Source of the DNA: Bog-793 sp963761425
Lineage (GTDB): Bacteria; Actinomycetota; Acidimicrobiia; Acidimicrobiales; Bog-793
DNA: 64,000 nt
NCBI GenBank assembly: GCA_963761425.1
Contig: CAVXGQ010000002.1
Coordinates: 62,001-126,000 of the forward strand
Direction: 5' to 3'
In this document: piece after piece, positions 34,698 through 44,234 of the stretch
Numbering within the stretch: the first letter of the stretch is position 1
Layout of the letters: the number at the start of each line of letters is the position of its first letter
Notes under the pieces: model-generated
Seen by the model: the letters and a program-made list of their open reading frames with translations, nothing else
Database searches by the model: none
What the model was told of the DNA's origin: nothing
Program-made: the position numbers and the translations under genes

Positions 34698-36307
34698 AAA
34701 CTCCCGTCCCCGAGCGGACGTTGGTTCTGTGGTGCCCCGACTGGCCGGTGAGCGCCGCCGGACACCCACCCGAAGAGGCGGTCGCCGTCGTCGCCGACGG
34801 CAAGGTGATCGCCGCGTCAGCGGCCGCCCGACGGTCAGGCGTCCGCCTCTCCCAGCGTCGGCGCCAGGCGGAGTCGTGCTGTTTCGGGCTCACGATCGTC
34901 TCCCGCGACCCCGGGGCCGAGATCCGGGCCTTCGAGCCGGTTGTCGTCGCCCTGGAACGCTTCGGTGCACTCGTCGCGATCCGGCGTCCGGGGTGGGCCG
35001 CCCTGGCGACCCGCGGACCGGCCCGGTACTTCGGGGGCGAGGAGTCCTTCGCGGTCGAGGTGGCCGACGCGGTCGAGGCGCTCGCCGAGCGGCTCGGGCT
35101 CGCTGGGGGGTCGCCACCCGTTGGCAGACGCGCGTCCCTCGTTGGTGACTGGTGGCGAGTGGGGATCGCCGACGGGCCGTACGCGGCGACGGTGGCCGCG
35201 CAACAAGGTTGCATCGTTCCCCGGGGAGGGGCCCGTGCGTTCCTCGCGCCGCTCGACATCGCCCGCATCGGAGACGCCGAACTTTCCGATCTGCTCCGTC
35301 GTCTCGGGATCACGACCCTCGGCGGTTTCGCCTCGCTTGAGGAGACCGATGTTCTCGCCCGTTTCGGCCCCGACGGCGCGCGGCTCCATCAACTCGCGCA
35401 AGGGCTCGACGGACGTGTTCTCGACGTGCGCGCCCGCCCGCGCGATTTCACCGTCGAGACGCTTTTCGAACCCCCCGCCGCCGACGTCGACACGACCGCC
35501 TTTTTCGCGAAGAACCTCGCAGAGGAACTCTGCAGCCGCCTCGTGGCCGCGGGGCTCGCCTGCAATTTCCTCGGGATCGAGATCGAGACCTCGACGGGCA
35601 ATCGGCTGGAGCGCCGCTGGTCGCACGAGGGGGCCTGGACTTCGGCACTCGTCGGGGAACGTCTCCGTTGGCAGCTCGAGGCGTGGCTGGCCGGCTCCGG
35701 TCTCCCCGAGGACGCGGACAGGACGAACGAGCGGACCGGGATCGCGCGTGTCCGACTCGTGCCGATTGACCTGGCGGCCGACACCGGCCGTCAACTTGAG
35801 TTGTGGGGATCTCCGCATCCCGACGGTGACCGGGTCGCCCGGGTGTTCGCCCGGATCCAGGGACTGCTCGGACCCGAGGCGGTCGTCCGGCCGTTGCTCA
35901 TCGGCGGGAGGGGACCAGCCGAGCGGGTCCGTTTCATTCCCTTCGGGGATCCTTTCCCCCCGCGTCCGGACGATGCGGCGCGACCGTGGCCCGGGCAGCT
36001 GCCCAGCCCGAATCCGACGGCGGTGCCCAAAGAGCCCTACCCCGCGGAGGTGCTCGACGGTGACGGTCGCCACGTCGGCGTGGACGGGCGGGGCGTGCCG
36101 AGCGCGGTGCCGGTGAGCGTCGTCGTCGGGGCAGGGCCGCCGTCATTGGTCGTCGCGTGGGCCGGTCCCTGGCCGATCGACGAGCAGTGGTGGGACCAGG
36201 CTGGGCACCGTCGGCGCGCCCGGTTCCAGATTGTGACGGCGGACGGGGACGCCTACCTGCTCGCGATCGACCGCGGTCGCTGGATCGTCGAGGGGAGCTA
36301 CGACTGA
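34694..36307 (+). CDS. imuB: ImuB, inactive Y-family polymerase subunit
   Basis: 537 residues from GTG at 34694, overlapping imuA'. The N-terminal Y-family fold begins LVLWCPDWPVSAAG, where the first catalytic acid of DinB enzymes is missing, as expected for ImuB. Thumb/little-finger segments follow (LGITTLGGFASLEETDVLAR, then FGPDGARLHQLAQGLD). The C-terminal domain ends FQIVTADGDAYLLAIDRGRW and IVEGSYD, typical of actinobacterial ImuB. ImuB bridges DnaE2 and the beta clamp. A frame internal to imuA' lies in phase upstream but is not coding. Confidence 0.92.
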   Translation: MKTPVPERTLVLWCPDWPVSAAGHPPEEAVAVVADGKVIAASAAARRSGVRLSQRRRQAESCCFGLTIVSRDPGAEIRAFEPVVVALERFGALVAIRRPGWAALATRGPARYFGGEESFAVEVADAVEALAERLGLAGGSPPVGRRASLVGDWWRVGIADGPYAATVAAQQGCIVPRGGARAFLAPLDIARIGDAELSDLLRRLGITTLGGFASLEETDVLARFGPDGARLHQLAQGLDGRVLDVRARPRDFTVETLFEPPAADVDTTAFFAKNLAEELCSRLVAAGLACNFLGIEIETSTGNRLERRWSHEGAWTSALVGERLRWQLEAWLAGSGLPEDADRTNERTGIARVRLVPIDLAADTGRQLELWGSPHPDGDRVARVFARIQGLLGPEAVVRPLLIGGRGPAERVRFIPFGDPFPPRPDDAARPWPGQLPSPNPTAVPKEPYPAEVLDGDGRHVGVDGRGVPSAVPVSVVVGAGPPSLVVAWAGPWPIDEQWWDQAGHRRRARFQIVTADGDAYLLAIDRGRWIVEGSYD

Positions 36308-36369
36308 CCAGCGAGCGGGCCCTCCATCGAGCGGCGAGAATCCTTCCAGCGCACCGACGAGAAGGCGAG

Positions 36370-37946
36370 ATGGAAGACGGACCGAGAACGGACCCGCACC
36401 CCCAATCTGCCCAGCTCGCCTACGCCGATCTCGTCGAGCTCCGGCGGGCGCTCGACGCCGGTGAGACGACGAGCGTCGAGCTGACCGAGACGCTGCTCGG
36501 GCGGATTGCCGCCATCGACGCCGACGGGCCGCGGCTCCGCTCAGTCCTTGCGGTCGACGAGCGCGCCGTGGACACGGCGCGGGACCGGGACGCCGAACGC
36601 GCCGCCGGCACTGGGCGTGGGCCGCTGCACGGCATCCCGGTCCTCATCAAGGACAACCTCGACACCGCTGGCCTGGCGTCGACCGCGGGCTCGCTCGCCC
36701 TCGCCTCCGCCCCGCCGGTCCGTGACGCCTTCGCGGTGCAGGCCCTGCGGGCGGTCGGTGCCGTCGTTCTGGGCAAGACCAACCTGTCGGAGTGGGCGAA
36801 CTTCCGCTCCCAGCACTCCTCATCAGGGTGGAGCGCGGTCGGTGGCCAGACGCGCAATCCCTTCGCTCTCGATCGGAGCCCGAGCGGTTCGTCGTCGGGT
36901 TCCGGTGCGGCCGTCGCCGCGGGGCTGGCACCCCTCGCCGTTGGAACCGAGACTGACGGCTCGATCCTTAGCCCCTCGTCGGTCGCCGGTCTCGTCGGCG
37001 TGAAACCGACGGTCGGGCTGGTGAGCCGGGCGGGAGTCGTGCCGATCGCCCCGAGTCAGGACACGCCGGGAGCGATGGCACGCTCGGTCGTCGATGCTGC
37101 GACGCTGCTCGGCGCGCTGGCGGTGGGGGATCGGACCGATCCGGCGTGTCGGCGGCGACCCGCACACCTGCCCGACGACTACCGCGGCGGTGCCGGGCCG
37201 ACGGCCTCGACGGCGCGCGGATCGGCCTGCCGCGTGCGGCCAGCAGCGAACGGGCCGGGTTCCGCTTTTCTGGCTACCACCCCGTCGCGGACGCGTTGTT
37301 CACGGATGCCGTTGCCGTACTGCGATCCGCTGGCGCGACGGTGGTCGAAGACGTCGAGATCCCGGGCGCGCAAGTGGAGACGGCTTCAGAAGACGAGCTC
37401 GTGGTGCTCTGTCACGAGTTCCACGACAGCGGCGACCGGTACCTCGCGGCCCGCGCCGACGCAACCGGCGAGGGACCCCGGTCGCTAGTCGAGGTGATCG
37501 CCTTCAACACCGCCCACGCCGACGCGGAGCTAGCGCTCTTCGGTCAGGACCTGTTTGAGCGCTCGGTGGCGACGGGGGGACTGGGAGACGAGGAGTATCG
37601 GGTTGCCCGGGCGCGGTGTCGGGAGTGTTCGAGGACGACGGGGATTGACTACGCGCTCGACCGGGGTGGTCTCGACGCCCTCGCCGTGCTCACGACCGCC
37701 CCGGCGTGGTGCATCGACCACGTGAACGGGGACACCTTCCTCGGTGCGGGCTACGGCATCGCGGCAGTGGCGGGTTACCCGTCGATCACGGTCCCGATCG
37801 GCACGGTGCACGGGCTCCCGGTCGGGCTGGCCTTGCTCGGTCGGGCCTGGAGTGAGGCGGTGCTATTCCGGCTGGCCGCTGGCCTGGAGGCGACGCTCGG
37901 GCTGGTCCTGCGCCCGGGCTATCGCTCCTCGAGCACCCTGGCTTAA
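36370..37946 (+). pseudogene. Amidase-signature family enzyme, one frame change
   Basis: ATG at 36370 opens an amidase with LHGIPVLIKDNLDTAGLAST (catalytic lysine), the second motif SPSGSSSGSGAAVAAGLAPL with the Ser-cisSer-Ser triad, and the glycine-rich GTETDGSILSPSS. Near 37195, after DDYRGGAG, the frame is lost; it resumes one base earlier as ADGLDGARIGLPRAASSERA and continues to GLVLRPGYRSSSTLA. One missing G in a GGG run explains it. The restored protein is about 526 residues, a normal amidase length. It lies between the two SOS units but has no LexA box of its own. Confidence 0.85.
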
Positions 37947-37998
37947 GGCGGAGGTCGGCGGCAGGAGAGAATCGGGGCAGGTGGCGGCCTCTAGCGAA

Positions 37999-38014
37999 TC
38001 GAACATATGTTCGC
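37999..38014. promoter_or_regulatory. LexA box (SOS box) of dnaE2
   Basis: TCGAACATATGTTCGC, identical over all 16 bases to the imuA' box. TATCGT (38015-38020) follows at the same position as TAACCT in the imuA' promoter. Confidence 0.88.
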
Positions 38015-38023
38015 TATCGTCAT

Positions 38024-41000
38024 CTGATCAGTTCGTTCAACCCGATCGTTCCCTGGTCCGAGCTCGAGCGTCGCCTCTCGGGACGGCGTAATGGCCACGG
38101 GCCGCCGCGCCCCCTTGCCGTCGCCGGACGCCGAGGGGGCCACGAGGCCCCTTTCCCGCCGAATGGTTTTGAGCCCCCCCGAGGCGCGGTGCCCTACGCC
38201 GAGCTGCACTGCCATTCCAATTTCAGCTTCCTCGACGGTGCCTCGAGCCCCGAGGAACTCGTCGAGGAGGCGGCGCGTCTCGGCCTCGGGGCGCTGGCGC
38301 TCACCGATCACGACGGGTGCTACGGCGTCGTCCGCTTCGCCGCCGCCGCCCGGGCACTCTCGTTGCCGACCGTCTTTGGGGCCGAGCTCTCCCTGCCGAC
38401 CGGCGGCACTCGCCGGGCGGAGGCGCGGGCCGGCGCGATCGATCCCGAGGCCGTACACCTGGTCGTGCTGGCGCGGGACCCCGAGGGATACGCCCGGTTG
38501 TCGACGGCGATCGGGCGCGCCCAACTCGCTGGGGGAGACAAGGGTCGGCCTGCCTTCGATCTCGCCGTGCTCGCCGAGGCCCACGGTGGTCACTGGTGCG
38601 TGCTCACCGGCTGTCGGCACGGCGCGGTGCCCGCGGCCTTGTGTGCCGAGGGCCCGTCTGCTGCAGCGCGCGAGCTTTCCCGCCTGGTCGAAGCGTTCGG
38701 CCGGGACAACGTCATGGTCGAGCTGTTCGACCATGGCACTCCCCTAGACGAGGCGCGCAACGACGCCCTCGCGACCCTCGGGATCCGCGGCGGTCTCGGT
38801 GTTGTCGCAACGGCGAACGCCCACTACGCGACGCCGTCCCGCTACGCGCTGGCGATGGCGCTCGCCGCGGTCCGGGCTCGGCGCAGCCTCGAGGAGGTGG
38901 ACGGCTGGCTTCCGGCCTGGGCCGGGGCCTCGTTGCGTTCGGGGGCCGAGCAGTCGGGGCGGTTCCGTCGCTATCCCGGAGCTGTCGAGGCGGCCGCCGA
39001 GCTCGGCCAGGCCTGCGCCTTCGACCTCCGCCTCATCGCTCCGGGCCTCCCGCCGTTTCCGGTGCCGGACGGCACCGACGAGGCGGGCTTTCTACGGGCA
39101 CTCGTCGAGGAGGGTGGCACCCGTCGCTACGGCCCTCGGGGCGCGGCGCGCCTCCCGGGGGCGTGGGAGGCGATCGATCGCGAGCTCGGGATCATCGAGA
39201 TGCTCGGCTTCCCCGGTTACTTCCTGGTTGTCTGGGACATCGTCGAGTTCTGCCGGCGAGCGAACATCTTTTGCCAGGGGCGTGGATCGGCGGCGAACTC
39301 GGCGGTCTGCTTCGCGCTCGGGATCACGAACGCCGACGCCGTTGCCCTCGGGTTGTTGTTCGAGCGCTTCCTTTCGCCCGCCCGCGACGGCCCACCCGAC
39401 ATCGACCTCGATATCGAGTCCGATCGGCGGGACGAGGTCATCGCCTACGTCTACGACCGCTACGGGCGGGAGCACGCCGCCCAGGTGGCGAACGTCATCA
39501 CCTACCGACCGCGGTCCGCGATCCGCGACGCCGGGCGGGCGCTCGGCTACCCGCCCGGCGCCGTCGACACCTGGTCGGCGCGGGTCGGGACGGCGTTCGT
39601 CGCGAGCATCTCGCACCCCGCGCCGGCGGGTTACCGACCGTCGGCCGAGGCCTCCGAGCTGGGGATCCCCCCGGAGGTGGTGCGTCTCGCGGCCGGGCTC
39701 GAAGGCTTCCCGCGGCACCTCGGCATCCACTCTGGCGGGATGGTGATCTGTGACCGGCCGGTGATCGCGGTTTGTCCGGTCGAATGGGCCCGGCGGGAGG
39801 GACGTTCGGTGCTCCAGTGGGACAAGGAGGATTGTGCCGCCATCGGGCTCGTGAAGTTCGACCTGTTGGGACTGGGCATGCTCGAGGCGCTCCATCGCAT
39901 GGTCGACCTCGTCGCGGCGCGCCATGGGGAGGCCGTCGAGCTCGCGACCATCCCCCAGGAAGACGCGGTCTACGACATGCTCGCCCGGGCGGACTCGATC
40001 GGGGTGTTCCAGGTCGAGAGCCGCGCCCAGATGGCGACGCTGCCGCGGCTGCACCCGCGGGTGTTCTACGACCTCGTTGTGGAGGTCGCGCTGATCCGGC
40101 CCGGCCCGATCCAGGGAGGTTCGGTCCATCCGTACCTGCGCCGCCGCAACGGCGAGGAAGAGGTGCGCTATCTTCACCCCCTCCTGCGCGGGGCCCTCGA
40201 AAAGACGCTCGGCGTGCCCCTTTTCCAGGAACAGCTGATGCAGATCGCGATCGACGTCGCCGGGTTCAGCGCGGCCGAGGCGGATCAGCTCCGTCAGGCG
40301 ATGGGTTCGAAGCGCTCGGCCGAGCGCATGGAACGGCTGCGGGGGCGCCTCTATGAGGGGATGGCCGCCCACAGGATCACTGGCGAGATCGCCGACACGA
40401 TCTACGAACAGCTCGCCGCTTTCGCGAACTTCGGCTTTCCCGAGTCCCATTCGGTCTCGTTCGCCTATCTCGTCTACGCCTCGGCGTGGTTCAAGTACCA
40501 CTACCCCGCGGCGTTCCTCGCCGCGCTGTTGAACTCTCAGCCGATGGGGTTCTGGTCGCCGGAGAGCCTCGTTGCCGACGCCCGGCGCCACGGGGTTGTG
40601 ACGCTCCGTCCGGACGTGAACACCAGTGGCGCCGAGGCGATCCTCGTCGACGATCCGGGTAGCGCCGGGGGAACCGCGGTGCGCCTCGGCCTCGCCTCGG
40701 TCCGCGGCGTCGGCGCCGAGCTCGCGGTGCGGATCGCCGTGCAGGCGCCGTATACGAGCATCGACGACCTTGCGCGCCGGGTTGGGCCGACCCGACCGCA
40801 GCTCGAGTCGCTGGCGATGGCCGACGCCCTCGTGGGGCTCGGCGCGGTCGAACGACCGGCGCGGGCCGGCGACACCACCTCGCGGCGGGCGGCGTTGTGG
40901 GCCGCGGGCCTGCTCGCCGGGGGGCGTCCCGAGCGGCTGCCGGGCATGATCCCCGGGGCGATCGCGCCCCACCTACCGGAGATGACCGAGGTCGACCGGC

Positions 41001-41398
41001 TCGCCGCGGACCTGTGGGCTACAGGGGTGTCGACCGATAACCATCCCCTGGCGCCGCTGCGGGAGTGGCTCGACCAACGCGGCGTACGACCGGCGGCCTC
41101 ACTCGCCGAGCTGGCCGGGCCCGCCAAGGTGCTCGTCGCCGGCATCGTCACCCACCGCCAGCGGCCGTCCACCGCGGGCGGGACGGTGTTCATCAACCTC
41201 GAGGACGAGACCGGGGTGGTCAACGTCATCTGCTCTCCGGGGCTGTGGGCCCACCACCGTGGCGCCGTCGCCTCGGCACCGGCGCTCCTCGTCCGGGGGC
41301 GGCTGGAGGGAACCGGCGCGGCGCGCTCGGTCGCCGCCGAGCGTCTGGAGGCGCTTGAACTGGCGATGGCAGTCGGTCGCTCCCGGAACTTCCGCTGA
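38024..41398 (+). CDS. dnaE2: Error-prone DNA polymerase DnaE2
   Basis: The main body from GTG 38189 has 1069 residues: the PHP domain (AELHCHSNFSFLDGA), palm acids (PDIDLDIESDRRDEVI), the LQWDKEDCAAIGLVKFDLLG segment, and the C-terminal OB fold (TVFINLEDETGVVNVICSPG). It copies past lesions with ImuA'/ImuB. The frame stays open upstream of the GTG and encodes VPWSELERRLSGRRNGHG, which resembles the N-terminus of mycobacterial DnaE2. No ATG, GTG or TTG is available there; CTG 38024 or ATC 38027 would be a leaderless start. I give 38024, but GTG 38189 is the conventional start. Confidence 0.9.
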   Translation: MISSFNPIVPWSELERRLSGRRNGHGPPRPLAVAGRRGGHEAPFPPNGFEPPRGAVPYAELHCHSNFSFLDGASSPEELVEEAARLGLGALALTDHDGCYGVVRFAAAARALSLPTVFGAELSLPTGGTRRAEARAGAIDPEAVHLVVLARDPEGYARLSTAIGRAQLAGGDKGRPAFDLAVLAEAHGGHWCVLTGCRHGAVPAALCAEGPSAAARELSRLVEAFGRDNVMVELFDHGTPLDEARNDALATLGIRGGLGVVATANAHYATPSRYALAMALAAVRARRSLEEVDGWLPAWAGASLRSGAEQSGRFRRYPGAVEAAAELGQACAFDLRLIAPGLPPFPVPDGTDEAGFLRALVEEGGTRRYGPRGAARLPGAWEAIDRELGIIEMLGFPGYFLVVWDIVEFCRRANIFCQGRGSAANSAVCFALGITNADAVALGLLFERFLSPARDGPPDIDLDIESDRRDEVIAYVYDRYGREHAAQVANVITYRPRSAIRDAGRALGYPPGAVDTWSARVGTAFVASISHPAPAGYRPSAEASELGIPPEVVRLAAGLEGFPRHLGIHSGGMVICDRPVIAVCPVEWARREGRSVLQWDKEDCAAIGLVKFDLLGLGMLEALHRMVDLVAARHGEAVELATIPQEDAVYDMLARADSIGVFQVESRAQMATLPRLHPRVFYDLVVEVALIRPGPIQGGSVHPYLRRRNGEEEVRYLHPLLRGALEKTLGVPLFQEQLMQIAIDVAGFSAAEADQLRQAMGSKRSAERMERLRGRLYEGMAAHRITGEIADTIYEQLAAFANFGFPESHSVSFAYLVYASAWFKYHYPAAFLAALLNSQPMGFWSPESLVADARRHGVVTLRPDVNTSGAEAILVDDPGSAGGTAVRLGLASVRGVGAELAVRIAVQAPYTSIDDLARRVGPTRPQLESLAMADALVGLGAVERPARAGDTTSRRAALWAAGLLAGGRPERLPGMIPGAIAPHLPEMTEVDRLAADLWATGVSTDNHPLAPLREWLDQRGVRPAASLAELAGPAKVLVAGIVTHRQRPSTAGGTVFINLEDETGVVNVICSPGLWAHHRGAVASAPALLVRGRLEGTGAARSVAAERLEALELAMAVGRSRNFR

Positions 41399-41609
41399 CC
41401 GTCCGGCCCGGCGACCACTCTTGGCGCGAGACGGCACCGCCGATCCCACTTTCCGAGAACCCAGCACCCGATGGACCACTTTGAGTGCTGGTCCCGATGG
41501 GCCAGCGGGCGCGGATAAAAGTGCTAGTCAGACCGCTATTGACCACAGTGAGTGGCAAAGCTGAATTTCATCTTGACTGAGAGTGGTCATGGGTGCCACA
41601 CTGCGTGAC
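41399..41609. repeat. Repeated GACCACT motifs, possible insertion-sequence end
   Basis: Four versions of a GACCAC(T) motif lie at 41412, 41443, 41473 and 41537, including CCACTTTCCGAG and GGACCACTTTGAGTGC. Multiple short terminal repeats of this kind are usual at IS21-family ends. No istA or istB gene is beside them, so this would be a remnant. Confidence 0.35.
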
Positions 41610-42348
41610 ATGCAGAACGTGACAGAGGCGGAGCTCCTCCAAAAGACCGAGACGCTGGGTCAAACAGTCCAGCTCGGTGAGTGGTTGACCGAGGAGAGCG
41701 CCCTTGTGGGGGACGGCACTCCCATCGACCAGGTGCTCGCCCGCGGCGGAACCTTCTACGGACGCGAGGTCCTAAACGCCTGGCGCTTCCTCCCCCCGAC
41801 CGGGTGGCGTCTCATCTACGAGGACGAGGTGAACCGCGTCTACTCGCGCGCCGGAACCCGGCGTGGAGGGGGAATGGGCGGTCGCCCCCTTGAAGCTGGA
41901 GGCGGGTATCTGGCGCGCCGGCAGCGCCGGGCGCAACCTCCGACCGATCCCGACCGGGGTGTCGCCGGCCAAGGATCTCGAGCTGCTGTGGCCGGTCGAG
42001 CAGGTCATCGTGCGCGGGCTCACGCCGCAGCTCTACGCCAAGGTGAAGAACACCAGCGCCGAGCTGTGGTCGGCCGACGGCGAGAGCTCCCTCGAGGTGG
42101 TCGCCTGGTTGCTCGAGCTGCCGTCGAACCGGCGTCTGCTCGCCTCGCGCGAGGATGAGTTGGCCCCGCCCACGAGTCGCCCCGGCAAGACCATCCTCGT
42201 CCCGCCCGGCGCGGCGATCGAGGTACCGGTGAGGTTGGCGACGATCGCCCCGGAGAGCCTGGTCCCCGGCACTTACGGGATCCTCGGCCGTCTCGAGCGG
42301 CTCCGCCTGACTTCGCCGACCGGAAAGGTCGTCGTCGTCGAGCGCTGA
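41610..42348 (+). pseudogene. Conserved-type protein of unknown function, frameshifted
   Basis: ATG at 41610 begins MQNVTEAELLQKTETLGQTV and runs to YSRAGTRRG near 41865. The continuation EWAVAPLKLEAGIWRAGSAG, RNLRPIPTGVSPAKDLELLW and beyond to SPTGKVVVVER (stop 42346-42348) is in the next frame, fitting one extra G in the GGGGG run near 41870. The joined product is about 245 residues, with a beta-rich second half. I do not recognise the family. A perfect hairpin terminator follows. Confidence 0.6.
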
Positions 42349-42362
42349 TCGCGACCTTGATC

Positions 42363-42393
42363 AAAAGAGCCCGGCTGGGAGCCGGGCTCTTTT
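42363..42393. terminator. Rho-independent terminator, bidirectional
   Basis: A 14-bp perfect stem, AAAAGAGCCCGGCT and its complement, around loop GGG, with a T-run on the plus strand and an A-run before it. It serves the convergent genes ending at 42348 and 42413. Confidence 0.9.
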
Positions 42394-42412
42394 GGTGAAC
42401 GGGATCCTCGCC

Positions 42413-42748
42413 TCAGTCTTCGAGCTTGAAGTCTCCCCCGGAGGTCGGGGTTGAGGCGGGCGGCGCCTCCGACGCGTCTGAGGGGGCGGCCGCGGCCGCC
42501 GCCGCCTCGGCTTGCGCGGCTTCATGGTCGTGTAGCGTTGCGACCAGTCGGTCGATCTCCGCTGAGGTGTCAGCGTTGCCGGTGCCGGAGCGCTGCGCGT
42601 AGACCGCGGCACCGAGGTCGCGGAACATCGCGTCCTGCTCGCGCTTGGCCTGCACCTGGTCGATCTTGGCCTGCCCGGCTTTCGCCGCTTCCTGGGCCTT
42701 GTGGGCCGCCTGGGCGGCGCCGGCCTTGACTTTGTCCATGAACGGCAT
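42413..42748 (-). CDS. Small Ala/Gln-rich helical protein
   Basis: 111 residues from ATG at 42748, behind GAGGAGG. The first part, MPFMDKVKAGAAQAAHKAQE, then AAKAGQAKIDQVQAKREQDA, is an amphipathic, probably coiled-coil helix. A short AVYAQRSG segment and an Ala/Pro-rich tail ending GGDFKLED follow. Proteins that begin FMDKxKAxAxQAAxKAQE occur widely in actinobacteria as short hypothetical proteins. It is 31 nt downstream of the AIM24 gene on the same strand and probably co-transcribed. Confidence 0.65.
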   Translation of the reverse strand: MPFMDKVKAGAAQAAHKAQEAAKAGQAKIDQVQAKREQDAMFRDLGAAVYAQRSGTGNADTSAEIDRLVATLHDHEAAQAEAAAAAAAPSDASEAPPASTPTSGGDFKLED

Positions 42749-42779
42749 GGTTCCTCCTCGTCCCTAATCCTGCGTCCGG

Positions 42780-43583
42780 CTAGAGCCTGTCGATGAAGCC
42801 GCCGCCACTGCGTAGACCGTGCTTTTGGTCGGTGTTTCTCTCCTCGGTTTCCAAGTTGAAGTGCAGCGTCGACTGCAAGATCACCGGTCCAGCCCCCGAG
42901 AGCGTGATGAGGGAAAGTCCCTGTCCGCCGAAGGCGGCGGTCATGACGGTCTGCATGTTGAGGGCGCCAACGTAGTCGACGCCGTACTCGATGGTCTCGG
43001 CGAAGGCGACGAGTGCCCCCGCGTGCACCTGGATCTTGCCGCCGTAGTTGGCGGGGTCGATGTCTAGAAGCGTCCCGCCGCCGGTCACGAGCAGGGTGCC
43101 CGATCCGGTGAAGTGCTCGAGGATATAGCCTTCGCCGCTCCGCCGACCGGAGCGGAACTTGGAAAGGGCGATGCCGAACTTGACGCTGTCCTCGGCACAG
43201 ACGAAGGCCTCCTTCTCGGTCAGCCAGCCGGTCGATCCGTCGAGTTCGATCACCCGCATCTGGCCGGGCAGGTCCCCAGCGAACGCGACGAGTCCGGAGC
43301 CGCCTTCCGGGCGGAACCACTGGAAGGCGAGGCTCTGACCGCTGAGCACACGCTTGCCGACGTCGGTGGCGGTCGACAGCGCCTGCTGGAGAAGCCCGCC
43401 CTTCTTCGTCGGGGTTCCGCCGCCATCCTCGGCACCGGGTGGCGTGCTGAGCCGCGTCTCGATCGAAACGTTGGTCGTCTTCCAACGGAACTTGTTCGAG
43501 TTCGAGTAGATCGCCTGCCCCGGCTCGAGCTGGCACGTGACTGACTGCGCGAGCTCTCCGGTGATCTTCATCTTGATCGTCAC
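42780..43583 (-). CDS. AIM24 family protein (TIGR00266 type)
   Basis: 267 residues from GTG at 43583, six bases after AGGGAGG. The beta-helix pattern of AIM24/TIGR00266 proteins is plain: CQLEPGQAIYSNSNKFRWKT at the start, the GLVAFAGDLPGQMRVIEL and EAFVCAEDSVKFGIALSKF repeats, GTLLVTGGGTLLDIDPANYG and the ending GGFIDRL. These proteins form trimeric beta-structures of unknown biochemical role; the yeast homologue is mitochondrial. The gene precedes the helical-protein gene. Confidence 0.85.
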   Translation of the reverse strand: MTIKMKITGELAQSVTCQLEPGQAIYSNSNKFRWKTTNVSIETRLSTPPGAEDGGGTPTKKGGLLQQALSTATDVGKRVLSGQSLAFQWFRPEGGSGLVAFAGDLPGQMRVIELDGSTGWLTEKEAFVCAEDSVKFGIALSKFRSGRRSGEGYILEHFTGSGTLLVTGGGTLLDIDPANYGGKIQVHAGALVAFAETIEYGVDYVGALNMQTVMTAAFGGQGLSLITLSGAGPVILQSTLHFNLETEERNTDQKHGLRSGGGFIDRL

Positions 43584-43893
43584 GATCAACCTCCCTGGCA
43601 AGAACGGCGCGCGGTGACAGATTCGACGGTAACGCGATCGGCGCCGATCGGTCTCGTTCGTCTCCTCCGGGTCATTTCGTCGTCGGCTGCAACTCCCGCC
43701 CCATGCTCGCGCAGGGGCCGGCGATGGCGCTGGGGGTGACCCGCGACGAGGGGTGGTGCCGGTCCTCCGGCGTCGGCTCGGATGGGTGGCGTCTTCTGCC
43801 CGCTAGAGGCGCTGAGGTGGCCATGGCGGATCGAACCGGCGGGTGAACCCAGCGCGGCTTAGCATGCGCCGCAGACCACGTGAGGAGGACCGA

Positions 43894-44145
43894 ATGAGAC
43901 GCCGATCGGAACCCACGCCCCCGCCCCAACCTTCACCCGAGACTGCGTCCGCGCCCGTCATCTGGCGGATGGCGCCGGACCCCACCGGGAGCGTCCGCCT
44001 GGACATCGCCGACCAGCTCGCCAACATCGAACAACGTGTGGAAAGGATCGCCTCGGACCGGCCGGTCGGAAGCGACCTCAACACGCTCGCCACCGCCATC
44101 CACGGCCTTATCGACTGCGTCCGGGAGCTGCACCGGAGCCCGTAG
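43894..44145 (+). CDS. Small protein of unknown function
   Basis: 83 residues from ATG at 43894 behind GAGGAGG. A proline-rich N-terminus (EPTPPPQPSPETASAP) leads to a helical part, DIADQLANIEQRVERIASDR and NTLATAIHGLIDCVRELHR. The heptad-like spacing suggests a short coiled coil. No family is recognised. It stands alone between the AIM24 unit and the phosphoribosyltransferase. Confidence 0.5.
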   Translation: MRRRSEPTPPPQPSPETASAPVIWRMAPDPTGSVRLDIADQLANIEQRVERIASDRPVGSDLNTLATAIHGLIDCVRELHRSP

Positions 44146-44234
44146 TTTCCGGCGAGGCCCGTTTCCCGGCGCTTGGGGCAGGCCCGTCTTCCGGTTGCCA
44201 CGGCGCTCGCCGCGGTAACCGGCCCAGGGAGTCG

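Noticed and set aside
34835..36073. Minus-strand frame inside imuB
   Set aside because: Shadow of imuB; low complexity and no motif.
39092..40972. Minus-strand open frame of over 600 codons in dnaE2
   Set aside because: Antisense to the DnaE2 palm and thumb region; its composition follows from codon bias on the other strand.
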